Origin: Clostridium paridis
GTDB taxonomy: Bacteria > Bacillota > Clostridia > Clostridiales > Clostridiaceae
Assembly (NCBI RefSeq): GCF_016765615.1
Contig: NZ_JAESWA010000022.1
Location: forward strand, 87,542-151,541
Length of the DNA stretch: 64,000 bases
Direction: 5' to 3'
Shown: positions 26,579 through 34,899 of the stretch, one piece after another
How positions within the stretch are numbered: position 1 is the stretch's first letter
Layout of the letters: every line of letters begins with the position of its first letter
Notes under the pieces: generated by a model
Seen by the model: the letters and a program-made list of their open reading frames with translations, nothing else
Told to the model about the DNA's origin: nothing
The model's database searches: none
Position numbers and translations under genes: made by a program

Positions 26579-27025
26579 TTACTCCTTATCTATTCCTTTG
26601 CACCAGTTTTTACAAAATTTAGCTTTTTTATTACACAATACTTTTTTAGAACCACAATTAGGACAGGTTCTTTTATCCTGTTCATAGTTTATATCATACT
26701 CTGCACCACAATCTAAGCATTTAAATTTACAAAAGTTTGTTGTGTAATTTCCTCCACTTATATTTATAGCTTTGCCTTCAGTTAGTGCTATAGCTACCTT
26801 TTTTCTTGCGCTATCTATTATATTTTGGAAGGTTTGTCTAGATACTTGCATTTTTTCAGCACATTCCTCTTGTTTTAATTCTTCAATATCCTTAAGTCTC
26901 ATAGCTTCTAATTCTTCAACCTTTAGTACCACTTCTTCTATCTGACATTTAGGTTTTCCAATTGGAATAAAATACGTATCTTTAGGAAAAAATTCTACAT
27001 TTCTAAATTTAGTCGGTCTAGCCAT
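26579..27025 (-). CDS. DUF134/UPF0251 HTH protein with zinc-ribbon tail
   Basis: A 148-residue protein. Residues 1-90 are the DUF134 DNA-binding domain (MARPTKFRNVEFFP, LKVEELEAMRLKDIEELKQEECAEKMQVSRQTFQNII, a sigma-like HTH). The tail has several cysteine pairs (CKFKCLDCGAEYD, CPNCGSKKVLC, CKNWC), likely zinc or iron binding. Such genes often neighbour NifX-like genes; here only a remnant of that partner remains. Confidence 0.88.
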   Translation of the reverse strand: MARPTKFRNVEFFPKDTYFIPIGKPKCQIEEVVLKVEELEAMRLKDIEELKQEECAEKMQVSRQTFQNIIDSARKKVAIALTEGKAINISGGNYTTNFCKFKCLDCGAEYDINYEQDKRTCPNCGSKKVLCNKKAKFCKNWCKGIDKE

Positions 27026-27068
27026 ACTTAACCTCCTTTATATCTCTGCTATTTTATAAAACACTATT

Positions 27069-28217
27069 CTAAGTTATCTTCTTCAATCTTAATAGTTGTT
27101 GTATAACCAGAACTGAAGCTCCAACTGCAATTGATTTATTTTTAAAATATCCACCCCTATTAAAGATAACTTCATTATTCTTAATATGGCATTTTTCTAA
27201 TGCTACTTTTATAGATGTATCATAAAATAATTGAGAATTTTGAATTAAAGGTCCACTTAATATAATCAATTGTGGATTAAATAACTTTATATAATTTGCA
27301 AGACCTATTCCGAAATGCATAGCAGAGTCTAACAATATATTAACAGCAATATCATTTTTACTTTCTGCTAGAATTAATATATCTTTATAGCTTATTTCTT
27401 CTAGATCTTTATTGATTAATGCTTTTTCTTGGCTTTTCACTTCTGCTATAAATTTTTGCTTTATTTTTAATATTGAAGCATAGCTTTCAATGCATCCGTT
27501 ATTTCCACATGAACATAGTTCTCCTCTTGTATCAACAATCATATGCCCAAATGCATCTTCTGCATTATTTATTGTTCTAATTAAAATACCAGATGAGATT
27601 GCTCCAGTTCTTATTCCCACACCACAATTAATATAAGCTATATTTTTCTTGCCTTTACCACTACCAAAAAAATATTCTCCTACAACTGCTGTATTGGCGC
27701 CATTATCTATATATACTGGTACTTCAAATTCTTTTATTAGTTTATCATGTAAATATTCAGTGTTAAAATCCCCAACTGTTCCTATTCCAATTCCTATCAC
27801 CATTTTCATGTCGATACTTAACTCTATTAGTAAGTCTTTTATATTCTCAGGTAAAAATTTAGTTATATTCTCGATATCATATGGATTATTTATTATCTTA
27901 TCTGCTACTATTTCTATTTTTAAGTTTGTTATAGTTATCTCAATATATGTTCTAGATATATCAATACCTATAGTATAAAACTTCTGTGGATTGACATCAT
28001 ATAAAACAGGTTTCCTTCCTCCAGTTGATTCAGCAATAGCTGACTCAATTACTAATTCATTATCAGTTAGAACCTGAATATCTCTATTTAACGTTGTTAA
28101 TTTAATTTTTGTTTTATCTATTAATTCATTTTTTGTTATTGGACCACATTTTTGTATAATATCAAAAATATATTTACATCTATCATTTAGATATTCTAGT
28201 ATTTTATAAGCATTCAT
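27069..28217 (-). CDS. ROK-family transcription regulator / sugar kinase-like
   Basis: About 382 residues. An N-terminal winged helix (ITKNELIDKTKIKLTTLNRDIQVL) precedes a ROK domain with GIDISRTYIEITI, VYIDNGANTAVVGEYFFGSG and the zinc motif CSCGNNGCIESYAS. This is the XylR/NagC repressor type; the inducer sugar is unknown and no sugar operon lies beside it. The ATG at 28217 has GGAG nine bases upstream. Confidence 0.88.
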   Translation of the reverse strand: MNAYKILEYLNDRCKYIFDIIQKCGPITKNELIDKTKIKLTTLNRDIQVLTDNELVIESAIAESTGGRKPVLYDVNPQKFYTIGIDISRTYIEITITNLKIEIVADKIINNPYDIENITKFLPENIKDLLIELSIDMKMVIGIGIGTVGDFNTEYLHDKLIKEFEVPVYIDNGANTAVVGEYFFGSGKGKKNIAYINCGVGIRTGAISSGILIRTINNAEDAFGHMIVDTRGELCSCGNNGCIESYASILKIKQKFIAEVKSQEKALINKDLEEISYKDILILAESKNDIAVNILLDSAMHFGIGLANYIKLFNPQLIILSGPLIQNSQLFYDTSIKVALEKCHIKNNEVIFNRGGYFKNKSIAVGASVLVIQQLLRLKKIT

Positions 28218-28278
28218 TTTCATATGCTCCTTTATAATATTAATAATATATTAATATCTTTTATAACTTTTGGCAAAT

Positions 28279-28314
28279 AAAATAGTCCGTAGAATCATCT
28301 CTACAGACTATTTT
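28279..28314 (-). terminator. terminator of the SHOCT protein gene
   Basis: AAAATAGTC (28279-28287) and GACTATTTT (28306-28314) with an inner TAGA/TCTA stem; minus-strand tail TTTTATTTGCC. Confidence 0.75.
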
Positions 28315-28325
28315 TAAATATTAGC

Positions 28326-28583
28326 TTATTTTAGCAATTGTTCTTTTCTAGCTCTATATTCTTCTTCGCTTATTTCGCCTTTTGCAAATCTCTCATTTAA
28401 TATATCAATTGCATTTGATGAAGTTCTATTAGCCGCTAAACTTATATCTTTTTTATTTATAGCTTTATAAACAAAATATATTACTAATAAAAGAATTATA
28501 ACCATTGGTATCATCATAAGAAATCCTGCACCTCCATATCCATAACCGCCAAATCTTCCATAGCCTAATCCATTACAGAACAT
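28326..28583 (-). CDS. SHOCT-domain small membrane protein
   Basis: An 85-residue protein: glycine/aromatic-rich N-terminus (YGRFGGYGYGGAGF), one membrane helix (MMIPMVIILLLVIYFVYKAI) and a C-terminal SHOCT motif (DILNERFAKGEISEEEYRARKEQLLK region). SHOCT ends often mediate oligomerisation. It lies 117 bases after the P-type ATPase gene. Confidence 0.88.
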   Translation of the reverse strand: MFCNGLGYGRFGGYGYGGAGFLMMIPMVIILLLVIYFVYKAINKKDISLAANRTSSNAIDILNERFAKGEISEEEYRARKEQLLK

Positions 28584-28700
28584 ATAAAATTCCTCCTTTA
28601 TTCATATGTTTTTATTAAGTTTTATCTTTGATTTTATTATATTATTTAATTGTGAAGGAATTATGGAGAATTCTATTCCCTTGCTATTATTAATATCAAT

Positions 28701-31109
28701 TTATATTTTAAATTTTTTAAATATATTATACTTTAGGAAGTCAATAACAATCATAAAACACATAGTAATCCCTAATAAAATAAAGATTTGATTTATTAAA
28801 ATATTAGGAATAAATGCACCAATTGTACCAATTAATATAAATCCAATTATTGTCGTTATATTTACTATTAATAAATTTTTATTAGGGATTGATGACCAAA
28901 AATGTTTTCTTTCTCTTACAATTAACATTCTAAATTGTGTATTAAATACAAGACTTAACATTACTAAAGTACGAAGCTTTTCAAATTCCAAGTGAAAGTA
29001 ATTTATACCAATAAAAATTATAAATAAGTCTTCAAGTGCAAAAAAGACACCAAGAATCAATGAAGAAATAGTAATATTTTTAATATCCCATTCATTAGGT
29101 TCATCTGTAGCCTTTACATTGTCAGTTGCAATGGACATTGTAACAAAGTCATTGGCAAAAACCAATAAGGACATACCTAATAATGAAATGGCTATATCAT
29201 GTAACCAAAAAAATCCTACAGTAAATAGCACAACTACTTCTACAACTTTAGTAATCTTATTTATAACCCAAGTTAACATTCTTTGATATGTTTTTCTACT
29301 AACTTTAACAGCATCAATTATTTCACTTAATCCTGGTTTAGTTAAAACTATACTTGCAGAAGCTTTTGCCACATCAGTAGCTGAACTTACAGCTGTTCCT
29401 AGTTCTGCCTGTTTTAATGCAGGTGAATCATTAACCCCATCTCCTGTCATTCCAACAACATGTCCATTCTCTTGAAGTAATTTTACTATTTTATATTTAT
29501 CTTCTGGATATACCTCTGCAAAGCCATCACTATTTCTAATTAGTTCTAACTGTTCATTATGATTTAAGTTGTTTAAATCACCCGCTTTTTTAATTCTATT
29601 ACCTATTCCAACTTGTTCTGCTATTTCTCTAGCGATAGCCACACTATCTCCTGTTAGCATTAAACTTTTTATTCCTAATCTCTTTATCTCTTCTATCATT
29701 ATTTTTGAATCTTCTCTTGGAGGATCTGCTATTCCGAGCAAGCCTACAATTTTAATCATATTTATATCATCTGGGTCTGATATTGCAACTGCTATTGTTC
29801 TTAATCCTCTTTGAGAAAATTCATTTATGGATGCTTCAATTTTCTCCATGGTTATTTTATCTATTTTATTACAAATACCTATAATAGTTTGTGCTGCTCC
29901 CTTAATAATTCTATGGTTGTTTCCATTAACTTTAACCATTGCCTCTGTTCTCTTTATTGACGGATTGAATGGAGTATATTCAAGTTGCTCATATTTATCA
30001 AAGTTAAAATTATTAGTTCTTGCATAATTTATAATAGATATATCTATTGCATCCATGCCTTCTTCTTTAGATGCTGCTGCAGCTATTTCAGTTACATCTT
30101 CTTTTGTATATTCTTTAAAAGGAACGCTATCTACAACTGTTAGCCTATTTTGAGTTATTGTACCTGTTTTATCAAAACAAAATATATCTATGGAGGCTGC
30201 ATCCTCTATTGAATCAAGTTTTGTTACTAAAACACCTTTTCTAGATAACTCTGTAGCCCCTACTGCTTGTACTATGGTTAAGACTGCAGGTAATGCTACT
30301 GGTATTGCCCCTATTAGAAAAACTACAATAAAAGATAATATTAATAAAATATCTTTGTGAAGATATATTGCATATGCAGAAACTATAACTGATGCTATTA
30401 TCCCTAAATACATCATATACTTTACAATGCTTAACATTAATTCTTCTTGTTTTGACTTAGGTTTAGCTATTTTAACTAGTTCCACTGTTTTACCAAAGTA
30501 TGTGTTAATACCAGTGTTTATAACTATACATCTAGCTTCTCCTGCTTTAACCACTGAACTTGAATAAATTACATCTGTGCTTTTTAAATTTTTAGGCAAA
30601 GATTCACCAGTTAATGCTGATTCATCAACAGATATCTCCCCGCTAATTATACTAACATCTGCAGGAATTAAATCTCCTAATTTAACTATAATTATATCCC
30701 CTGGAACAACTTCCCTTGCATCTTTTAATACCCAATTTCCATCACGTAATACTTTTGCTTTTATTTCTAACTTCTTTTTAAGAAGTTCTACTGCTTTTTT
30801 TGAATTACTTGATTGTAAGAATCCTATAATTGCATTTACAGTAAGTAATATAGAAATTATTATACTTTCAGTATAATGTTTCAATATGATTGTAAGAACT
30901 ATTGCTAATTCCAACAACCAAGGCATTGGACCCCAGTATCTTTTAAAAAATTCAATAAATAGATTTTTTTTGATTTCTTCAACTTGATTATATCCAAATT
31001 TTTTTACACGATTATTTGCTTCCTCTGTAGAAATTCCATTTTCAGATGTCTCCAAAAATTTCATTATCTCATTAGAAGACATTTTTTTATATTCAAAAGT
31101 ACTTTTCAT
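28701..31109 (-). CDS. P-type ATPase of the P3A plasma-membrane H+-ATPase type
   Basis: An 802-residue cation pump with TGESLPK, the phosphorylation site CFDKTGTITQNRL, MLTGDSVAIAREIA and the hinge MTGDGVNDSPALKQA. Ten membrane segments and the EADDDL-like SATDVAKASASIVLT run place it with P3A proton pumps rather than heavy-metal pumps (no CPx motif). It may build a proton gradient or buffer cytoplasmic pH. GGAG precedes the ATG by ten bases. Confidence 0.9.
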   Translation of the reverse strand: MKSTFEYKKMSSNEIMKFLETSENGISTEEANNRVKKFGYNQVEEIKKNLFIEFFKRYWGPMPWLLELAIVLTIILKHYTESIIISILLTVNAIIGFLQSSNSKKAVELLKKKLEIKAKVLRDGNWVLKDAREVVPGDIIIVKLGDLIPADVSIISGEISVDESALTGESLPKNLKSTDVIYSSSVVKAGEARCIVINTGINTYFGKTVELVKIAKPKSKQEELMLSIVKYMMYLGIIASVIVSAYAIYLHKDILLILSFIVVFLIGAIPVALPAVLTIVQAVGATELSRKGVLVTKLDSIEDAASIDIFCFDKTGTITQNRLTVVDSVPFKEYTKEDVTEIAAAASKEEGMDAIDISIINYARTNNFNFDKYEQLEYTPFNPSIKRTEAMVKVNGNNHRIIKGAAQTIIGICNKIDKITMEKIEASINEFSQRGLRTIAVAISDPDDINMIKIVGLLGIADPPREDSKIMIEEIKRLGIKSLMLTGDSVAIAREIAEQVGIGNRIKKAGDLNNLNHNEQLELIRNSDGFAEVYPEDKYKIVKLLQENGHVVGMTGDGVNDSPALKQAELGTAVSSATDVAKASASIVLTKPGLSEIIDAVKVSRKTYQRMLTWVINKITKVVEVVVLFTVGFFWLHDIAISLLGMSLLVFANDFVTMSIATDNVKATDEPNEWDIKNITISSLILGVFFALEDLFIIFIGINYFHLEFEKLRTLVMLSLVFNTQFRMLIVRERKHFWSSIPNKNLLIVNITTIIGFILIGTIGAFIPNILINQIFILLGITMCFMIVIDFLKYNIFKKFKI

Positions 31110-31133
31110 TTCTAAAATTCTCCTTTCAAAGTC

Positions 31134-31898
31134 TTACTCTTTGCTTTCTTTATACTTCGATAATGCCAAAAACAATATCCAAATAATCACTCCGCCTAAA
31201 CTTACTAATTGTGCTATTCTAAATGATCCTAACATTAAACTATCAGTTCTCAATCCTTCAATAAAAAATCTACCTATAGAATACAATCCTAAATAACTAA
31301 AGAATACTACACCTTGTTTTCTATTTTTTCTTAGAAGTATCATCAATATTATAAATACTACTAGATTCCATACTGATTCATATAAAAAAGTAGGCTGATA
31401 ATATTCTCCATTGATATACATCCCTTTTTGAATAAACTCAGGAAAATGTTTTATATATTCATAAGATACTACCCCTCCATGGGCTTCTCCATTGAAAAAA
31501 TTTCCCCATCTTCCAAGTGCTTGAGCAATAATAATTGATGGAGCTACCACATCTACTATCCTAAAAAAATTAACTTTTTTATACTTTGCAATAGCAAATG
31601 CTGAAATACCGCCAAATAGAATGCCTCCATGAATTGCAAGTCCGCCTTGCCTTAGATTAAATATTTGTATTAAATCATACTTGTAGTATTCAAATTCAAA
31701 AGCTACATAATAAAGTCTTGCCCCTATAATTCCTATTATCAATGAGACCATTAAAACATCTATAATAGAATCAAAATCTACTTCCCTATATTTACAATTA
31801 AACTTAGCCAATATAACGCCCAATACAATCCCTAGACTTATAAATACACCATACCACCTAATATCCATTCCAAAAACATAAAATGCGACTGGATTCAT
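31134..31898 (-). CDS. lgt: prolipoprotein diacylglyceryl transferase
   Basis: A 254-residue, seven-helix membrane enzyme that adds diacylglycerol to lipobox cysteines. It shows the Lgt hallmarks [11 protein letters not shown], the HGG motif in [13 protein letters not shown] and the signature [13 protein letters not shown]. It would modify the cyclophilin lipoprotein (7682). The P-type ATPase gene follows after 24 bases, perhaps co-transcribed. Confidence 0.95.
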   Translation of the reverse strand: MNPVAFYVFGMDIRWYGVFISLGIVLGVILAKFNCKYREVDFDSIIDVLMVSLIIGIIGARLYYVAFEFEYYKYDLIQIFNLRQGGLAIHGGILFGGISAFAIAKYKKVNFFRIVDVVAPSIIIAQALGRWGNFFNGEAHGGVVSYEYIKHFPEFIQKGMYINGEYYQPTFLYESVWNLVVFIILMILLRKNRKQGVVFFSYLGLYSIGRFFIEGLRTDSLMLGSFRIAQLVSLGGVIIWILFLALSKYKESKE

Positions 31899-31934
31899 TA
31901 TTTATTCCTCCTTTTATCCTTATTGCTATCTATA

Positions 31935-31963
31935 AGTATATATACTTTTAACCATTTTGGCAA
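31935..31963 (-). promoter_or_regulatory. promoter of lgt
   Basis: Minus strand: -35 TTGCCA (31963-31958), 17-base spacer, -10 TATACT (31940-31935), within a palindrome AAGTATATATACTT (31934-31947). Confidence 0.55.
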
Positions 31964-31973
31964 TAAGTTTCAT

Positions 31974-32035
31974 TTAAAAAAGCTAGCATACTAATGCATC
32001 TAGATTTATTTAAAACCGCATTAATATACTAGCTT
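31974..32035 (-). terminator. terminator of the second rhodanese operon
   Basis: AAGCTAG (31980-31986) pairs with CTAGCTT (32029-32035), extended by inner ATA/TAT and TAATGC/GCATTA stems; minus-strand tail TTTTTTAAATG. Confidence 0.75.
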
Positions 32036-32054
32036 ATATAAATTTTAGTTATAC

Positions 32055-32375
32055 TTATCTTTCTAATGGACGAATATAAGATCCTGTTCCGCCTGAAATA
32101 TTAACAACTTTAAACCCTTTCATTGATAATTCTGTACAAGTTCTTGCACTTCTTGCACCTGATTGACAAATTATATGATACTCTTTTGCTTTATCAAGAT
32201 ATTTATCTGGTTCTAAAATAATTCTTCCCATAGGTATATTTTTAGCTGTTGGTACGTGACCTCCGCTATACTCATAGTCTTCTCTTACATCTATTAATTC
32301 TATCTTACCTAACTTACCATCCAAGTCATGAACACTTATTGTATTATAATCACTTTTATTAAAACCTGAAAACAT
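32055..32375 (-). CDS. single-domain rhodanese (copy B2)
   Basis: A 106-residue rhodanese (NTISVHDLDGKLGKIELIDV, active loop CQSGARS, end GGTGSYIRPLER). It matches the protein at 20690 through most of its length. Last gene of the rhodanese - C_GCAxxG - rhodanese operon, 25 bases after its neighbour. Confidence 0.92.
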   Translation of the reverse strand: MFSGFNKSDYNTISVHDLDGKLGKIELIDVREDYEYSGGHVPTAKNIPMGRIILEPDKYLDKAKEYHIICQSGARSARTCTELSMKGFKVVNISGGTGSYIRPLER

Positions 32376-32400
32376 ATTTCTTCCTCCTACTATTAAAGTT

Positions 32401-32763
32401 TTATTTTTTTACTATTTCATTTAGAGTCTCATAAGTATGCTCTATTATTTCAGCACATCCTATTTTATCTTTTTTCAAATCCTTACATAATTCTGATCCA
32501 TATTTTTCTCTTATACTTGACATTAATTCTCTTGTATATTGTCTAGCATTATTAGTCTCTTCGTTACTTTCTCTTCCTTTTAAATATCCAATTATAGCAG
32601 TTGCAGCTCCGGCTGCACCGCATATACTTCCTACTGTGAAGCCTGTTCCCATACCACTTCCTAATGCTATTGGAATATCTGTATTATTTTCTTCATTAAA
32701 TCTCTTAATTATTGCTTCCCCACAAGTATATCCTTGTTTATGGTATTCTGATGCTTTTGTCAT
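32401..32763 (-). CDS. C_GCAxxG_C_C family redox protein
   Basis: A 120-residue protein with the family cysteine pattern: CGEAIIKRF, SICGAAGAATAIIGYLKG (the G-C-A-x-x-G block), ELCKDL and IGCAEI. The family is thought to bind a metal or Fe-S cluster and is found near redox and sulfur genes. Here it takes the place of thioredoxin's companion genes between two rhodaneses. GGGGGAA precedes the ATG. Confidence 0.88.
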   Translation of the reverse strand: MTKASEYHKQGYTCGEAIIKRFNEENNTDIPIALGSGMGTGFTVGSICGAAGAATAIIGYLKGRESNEETNNARQYTRELMSSIREKYGSELCKDLKKDKIGCAEIIEHTYETLNEIVKK

Positions 32764-32792
32764 TTGAGTTCCCCCTAAAATATTAATAATTA

Positions 32793-33110
32793 CTATCTTT
32801 TTAATGTGCCTCTATATCCACCTGTGCCACCACTTACATTTATAACTTTATAACCTTTTGATGCCAATATTCCACAGGCTCTTGTGCTTCTTCCACCTGA
32901 CTGGCAAATTATATGATATTCCTTTTCTTTATCCAAATACTTCTCTGTATTCTCTATAACTTTGTTCATTGGAATATTTTTAGCATTAGGAACATGACCA
33001 TTCTTATATTCATATGGTTCTCTAATATCAATAAGATTTATTTTCCCTAACCCATCAATTTCATTAACCTTTATTGAATTAAATTTCTTATTCATCAAAA
33101 ATCCAAACAT
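32793..33110 (-). CDS. single-domain rhodanese (copy B1)
   Basis: About 105 residues (MFGFLMNKKFNSIKVNEIDG, IDIREPYEYKNGHVPNAKNIP, active loop CQSGGRS). Paralog of the protein at 21089. The start at 33110 has AGGAGG six bases upstream; an ATG seven codons earlier has none. First gene of its operon, with its own regulated promoter. Confidence 0.92.
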   Translation of the reverse strand: MFGFLMNKKFNSIKVNEIDGLGKINLIDIREPYEYKNGHVPNAKNIPMNKVIENTEKYLDKEKEYHIICQSGGRSTRACGILASKGYKVINVSGGTGGYRGTLKR

Positions 33111-33156
33111 AATAATCCTCCTAAATTTCATTTTATAATATAAGTAATTTAGATAT

Positions 33157-33200
33157 TTCTAATATACTAATATAATATGAAGTTCTATTACTTTTGTCAA
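33157..33200 (-). promoter_or_regulatory. promoter and operator of the second rhodanese operon
   Basis: Minus strand: -35 TTGACA (33200-33195), 17-base spacer, -10 TATTAT (33177-33172). The 18-base operator TTCTAATATACTAATATA (33157-33174) is identical to the one at 21778 and again ends three bases into the -10. Confidence 0.8.
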
Positions 33201-33232
33201 TACTTTTTAAATCCAACTAAATAAAATATAGT

Positions 33233-33275
33233 CAAAAAAGCTAAATCTAAAATGGTTAACTTTTTAGATTTAGCT
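33233..33275 (-). terminator. terminator after the second persulfide repressor gene
   Basis: AGCTAAATCTAAAA (33239-33252) and TTTTAGATTTAGCT (33262-33275) arms with minus-strand tail TTTTTTGAC. Confidence 0.85.
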
Positions 33276-33283
33276 CCTTAATT

Positions 33284-33568
33284 TTAAATTTCGCAATAAT
33301 TTGCTTTTAATACTTCAATTAACTTTACAACCCTCTCATCTCTAATAGAATAGGTTATTGTAAGTCCACTTTTATTTGACTCTAATATTTTATGTGCTTT
33401 TAACATTGAAAGATGCTGAGATAATGCTGATTGAGTAAGGTTATCTAAACGTCCATGAAGTTCACTTACATTTAATGGTCCTTCAATCAAGTGACATACA
33501 ATCATTAATCTATTTTCATTTGCCAAAACCTTTAATAGTTCTGCTATTTCCTTTGCATATTCTTTCAT
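33284..33568 (-). CDS. BigR/SqrR-like persulfide-sensing ArsR repressor (copy B)
   Basis: A 94-residue repressor nearly the same as the one at 21429, with both sensing cysteines kept (RLMIVCHLIE and ANYCEI). The ATG at 33568 has no ribosome binding site; it overlaps the TGA of a 15-codon leader ORF as ATGA, so translation is probably coupled. Follows the pyrophosphatase-like gene in the same transcript. Confidence 0.85.
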   Translation of the reverse strand: MKEYAKEIAELLKVLANENRLMIVCHLIEGPLNVSELHGRLDNLTQSALSQHLSMLKAHKILESNKSGLTITYSIRDERVVKLIEVLKANYCEI

Positions 33569-33612
33569 TTTTTGTCTTTAGTGAGAGTATATTGCAAGTG
33601 CCCAGCTCTCAC
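33565..33612 (-). CDS. short leader ORF coupled to the repressor gene
   Basis: GTG start at 33612 with AGGAGG five bases upstream; peptide MRAGHLQYTLTKDKK; TGA overlaps the repressor ATG. The start codon lies in one arm of a hairpin, TTTAGTGAGAG pairing with CTCTCACTAAA (33606-33616 and 33577-33587). This fits translational coupling or attenuation. The peptide has no Cys, so it is not itself an obvious sulfur sensor. Confidence 0.5.
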   Translation of the reverse strand: MRAGHLQYTLTKDKK

Positions 33613-33647
33613 TAAATCCTCCTTCCTTACTATTCACTTTTTAATGT

Positions 33648-33980
33648 CTAATAAATTATTATTGTAGACTCAAAAAATCTTTCTTGAAATTCTACTAATG
33701 CTTTTATTTGCTCTTTGTTATATTTGTTTAATTCTTTACAAACTACTAATTTATCCTCAATATCATTTGCTCTTTTTATTATTGCTACAACATATCCTTC
33801 ATATGTTTCTAAAGGCTCAAATTCACCAATAATATATACATCGATCTCTTCTCCATCTCCTGATATAGTATTGGGAATAAATCCATAGTTTAATGAATAT
33901 ATAAAGTTATGCTCAGGGTGCTTAGAACCTAATGGCCTATCTATTTTCACTTTAACACTTTTACCTAAGTAAGATTCCAT
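33648..33980 (-). CDS. short inorganic-pyrophosphatase-like protein
   Basis: A 110-residue protein like the core of family I pyrophosphatases (VKIDRPLGSKHPEHNFIYSLNYGFIPNTISGDGEEIDVYIIG). The metal-binding D-G-D-P-x-D becomes D-G-E-E-I-D, and the protein is shorter than the usual 170 or so residues, so activity is uncertain. It heads the transcript that includes the persulfide repressor, under a regulated promoter. Confidence 0.7.
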   Translation of the reverse strand: MESYLGKSVKVKIDRPLGSKHPEHNFIYSLNYGFIPNTISGDGEEIDVYIIGEFEPLETYEGYVVAIIKRANDIEDKLVVCKELNKYNKEQIKALVEFQERFFESTIIIY

Positions 33981-34050
33981 GTAACTACCTCTCTACTTTA
34001 TGTTTATAATACTTCTTCTATTCTGTTATCATCGTATATCTCCACGCCAT

Positions 34051-34113
34051 ATATAAGTATATTACACATTTCTAATACACTTATATAGTATTGGGTTAAA
34101 TTCTTTTTGTCAA
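34051..34113 (-). promoter_or_regulatory. promoter and operator of the pyrophosphatase-like/repressor operon
   Basis: Minus strand: -35 TTGACA (34113-34108), 17-base spacer, -10 TACTAT (34090-34085). Operator TTCTAATACACTTATATA (34070-34087) matches the other two in 16 of 18 positions and in placement. It is half of a 14+14 base palindrome (34051-34064 and 34073-34086, one mismatch). Confidence 0.8.
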
Positions 34114-34267
34114 CTCCAAACTTATTTTATGAAATTCGCTCCTCTTTTATTTTATAAAATAAAATTATCTTAGGAAATTTATCCACTTTATGTATATAAC
34201 ATGAAATCACTTTGTTTTTTACTGTATAATAGAATAGTAATATTTTTGCTTATTGGGGGATTGAATT

Positions 34268-34867
34268 ATGCGAGACCAGATTCTATCAACTATATTTCAA
34301 TGTATTATACTAATTGGAATACCGTGGATAGGGTATATGCTTTTTACTAAAGAGAAACTCGGTTTTTGTAAATGGGTTGGATTATACAAACCTAATAACA
34401 GTAAGTGGATATTGAAAGCTCTTTTAATACTCATTATATCAGTTATAATTATGGGTGGTCCTATTTTTATTTTTGAGACATTTAATGTTATTCCAAAAGG
34501 AATGGTATATTCTTTAAATGCTAGTGGTAAGGGCTTTACTGCTGAGATAATAGCCATTGTTTTAATAAAAGCAATTTTTCAAAATGCACTATCTGAGGAA
34601 GTATTCTTTAGAGGTTTTATAGGGAAAAGGCTTGCAAATAAATTTGGTTATTTATCAGGTAATTTGATTCAGTCAATCCTTTTTGGACTTCCACATGGTT
34701 TAGCATTCATAATTGCTTATAAAGCTTATGCTTTTGGTATTATTCTTTTTCTCGCTGCTACAACAGTAGGTTTTTTACAATTCTATATTAATGAAAAGAA
34801 GGCTAATGGAAGTATATTCCCTAGTCTAATTATACACAGCATTATAAACATAGTGTCCAATATTTAG
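34268..34867 (+). CDS. CPBP-family intramembrane metalloprotease
   Basis: A 199-residue membrane protein with the CPBP (Abi) motifs EEVFFRGF near residue 115 and FGLPHGLAF near 140. Family members cleave prenylated or small membrane proteins or give bacteriocin self-immunity. GGGGG lies before the ATG. It is followed after 32 bases by the acetyltransferase gene, likely one operon. Confidence 0.88.
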   Translation: MRDQILSTIFQCIILIGIPWIGYMLFTKEKLGFCKWVGLYKPNNSKWILKALLILIISVIIMGGPIFIFETFNVIPKGMVYSLNASGKGFTAEIIAIVLIKAIFQNALSEEVFFRGFIGKRLANKFGYLSGNLIQSILFGLPHGLAFIIAYKAYAFGIILFLAATTVGFLQFYINEKKANGSIFPSLIIHSIINIVSNI

Positions 34868-34899
34868 CAAAGGGACATTTGAAGGAGAGTGATATTCTA

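Noticed and set aside
31134-31898. lgt as part of the sulfur regulon
   Set aside because: Its promoter has a palindrome (AAGTATATATACTT) but not the 18-base operator found at the three sulfur promoters.
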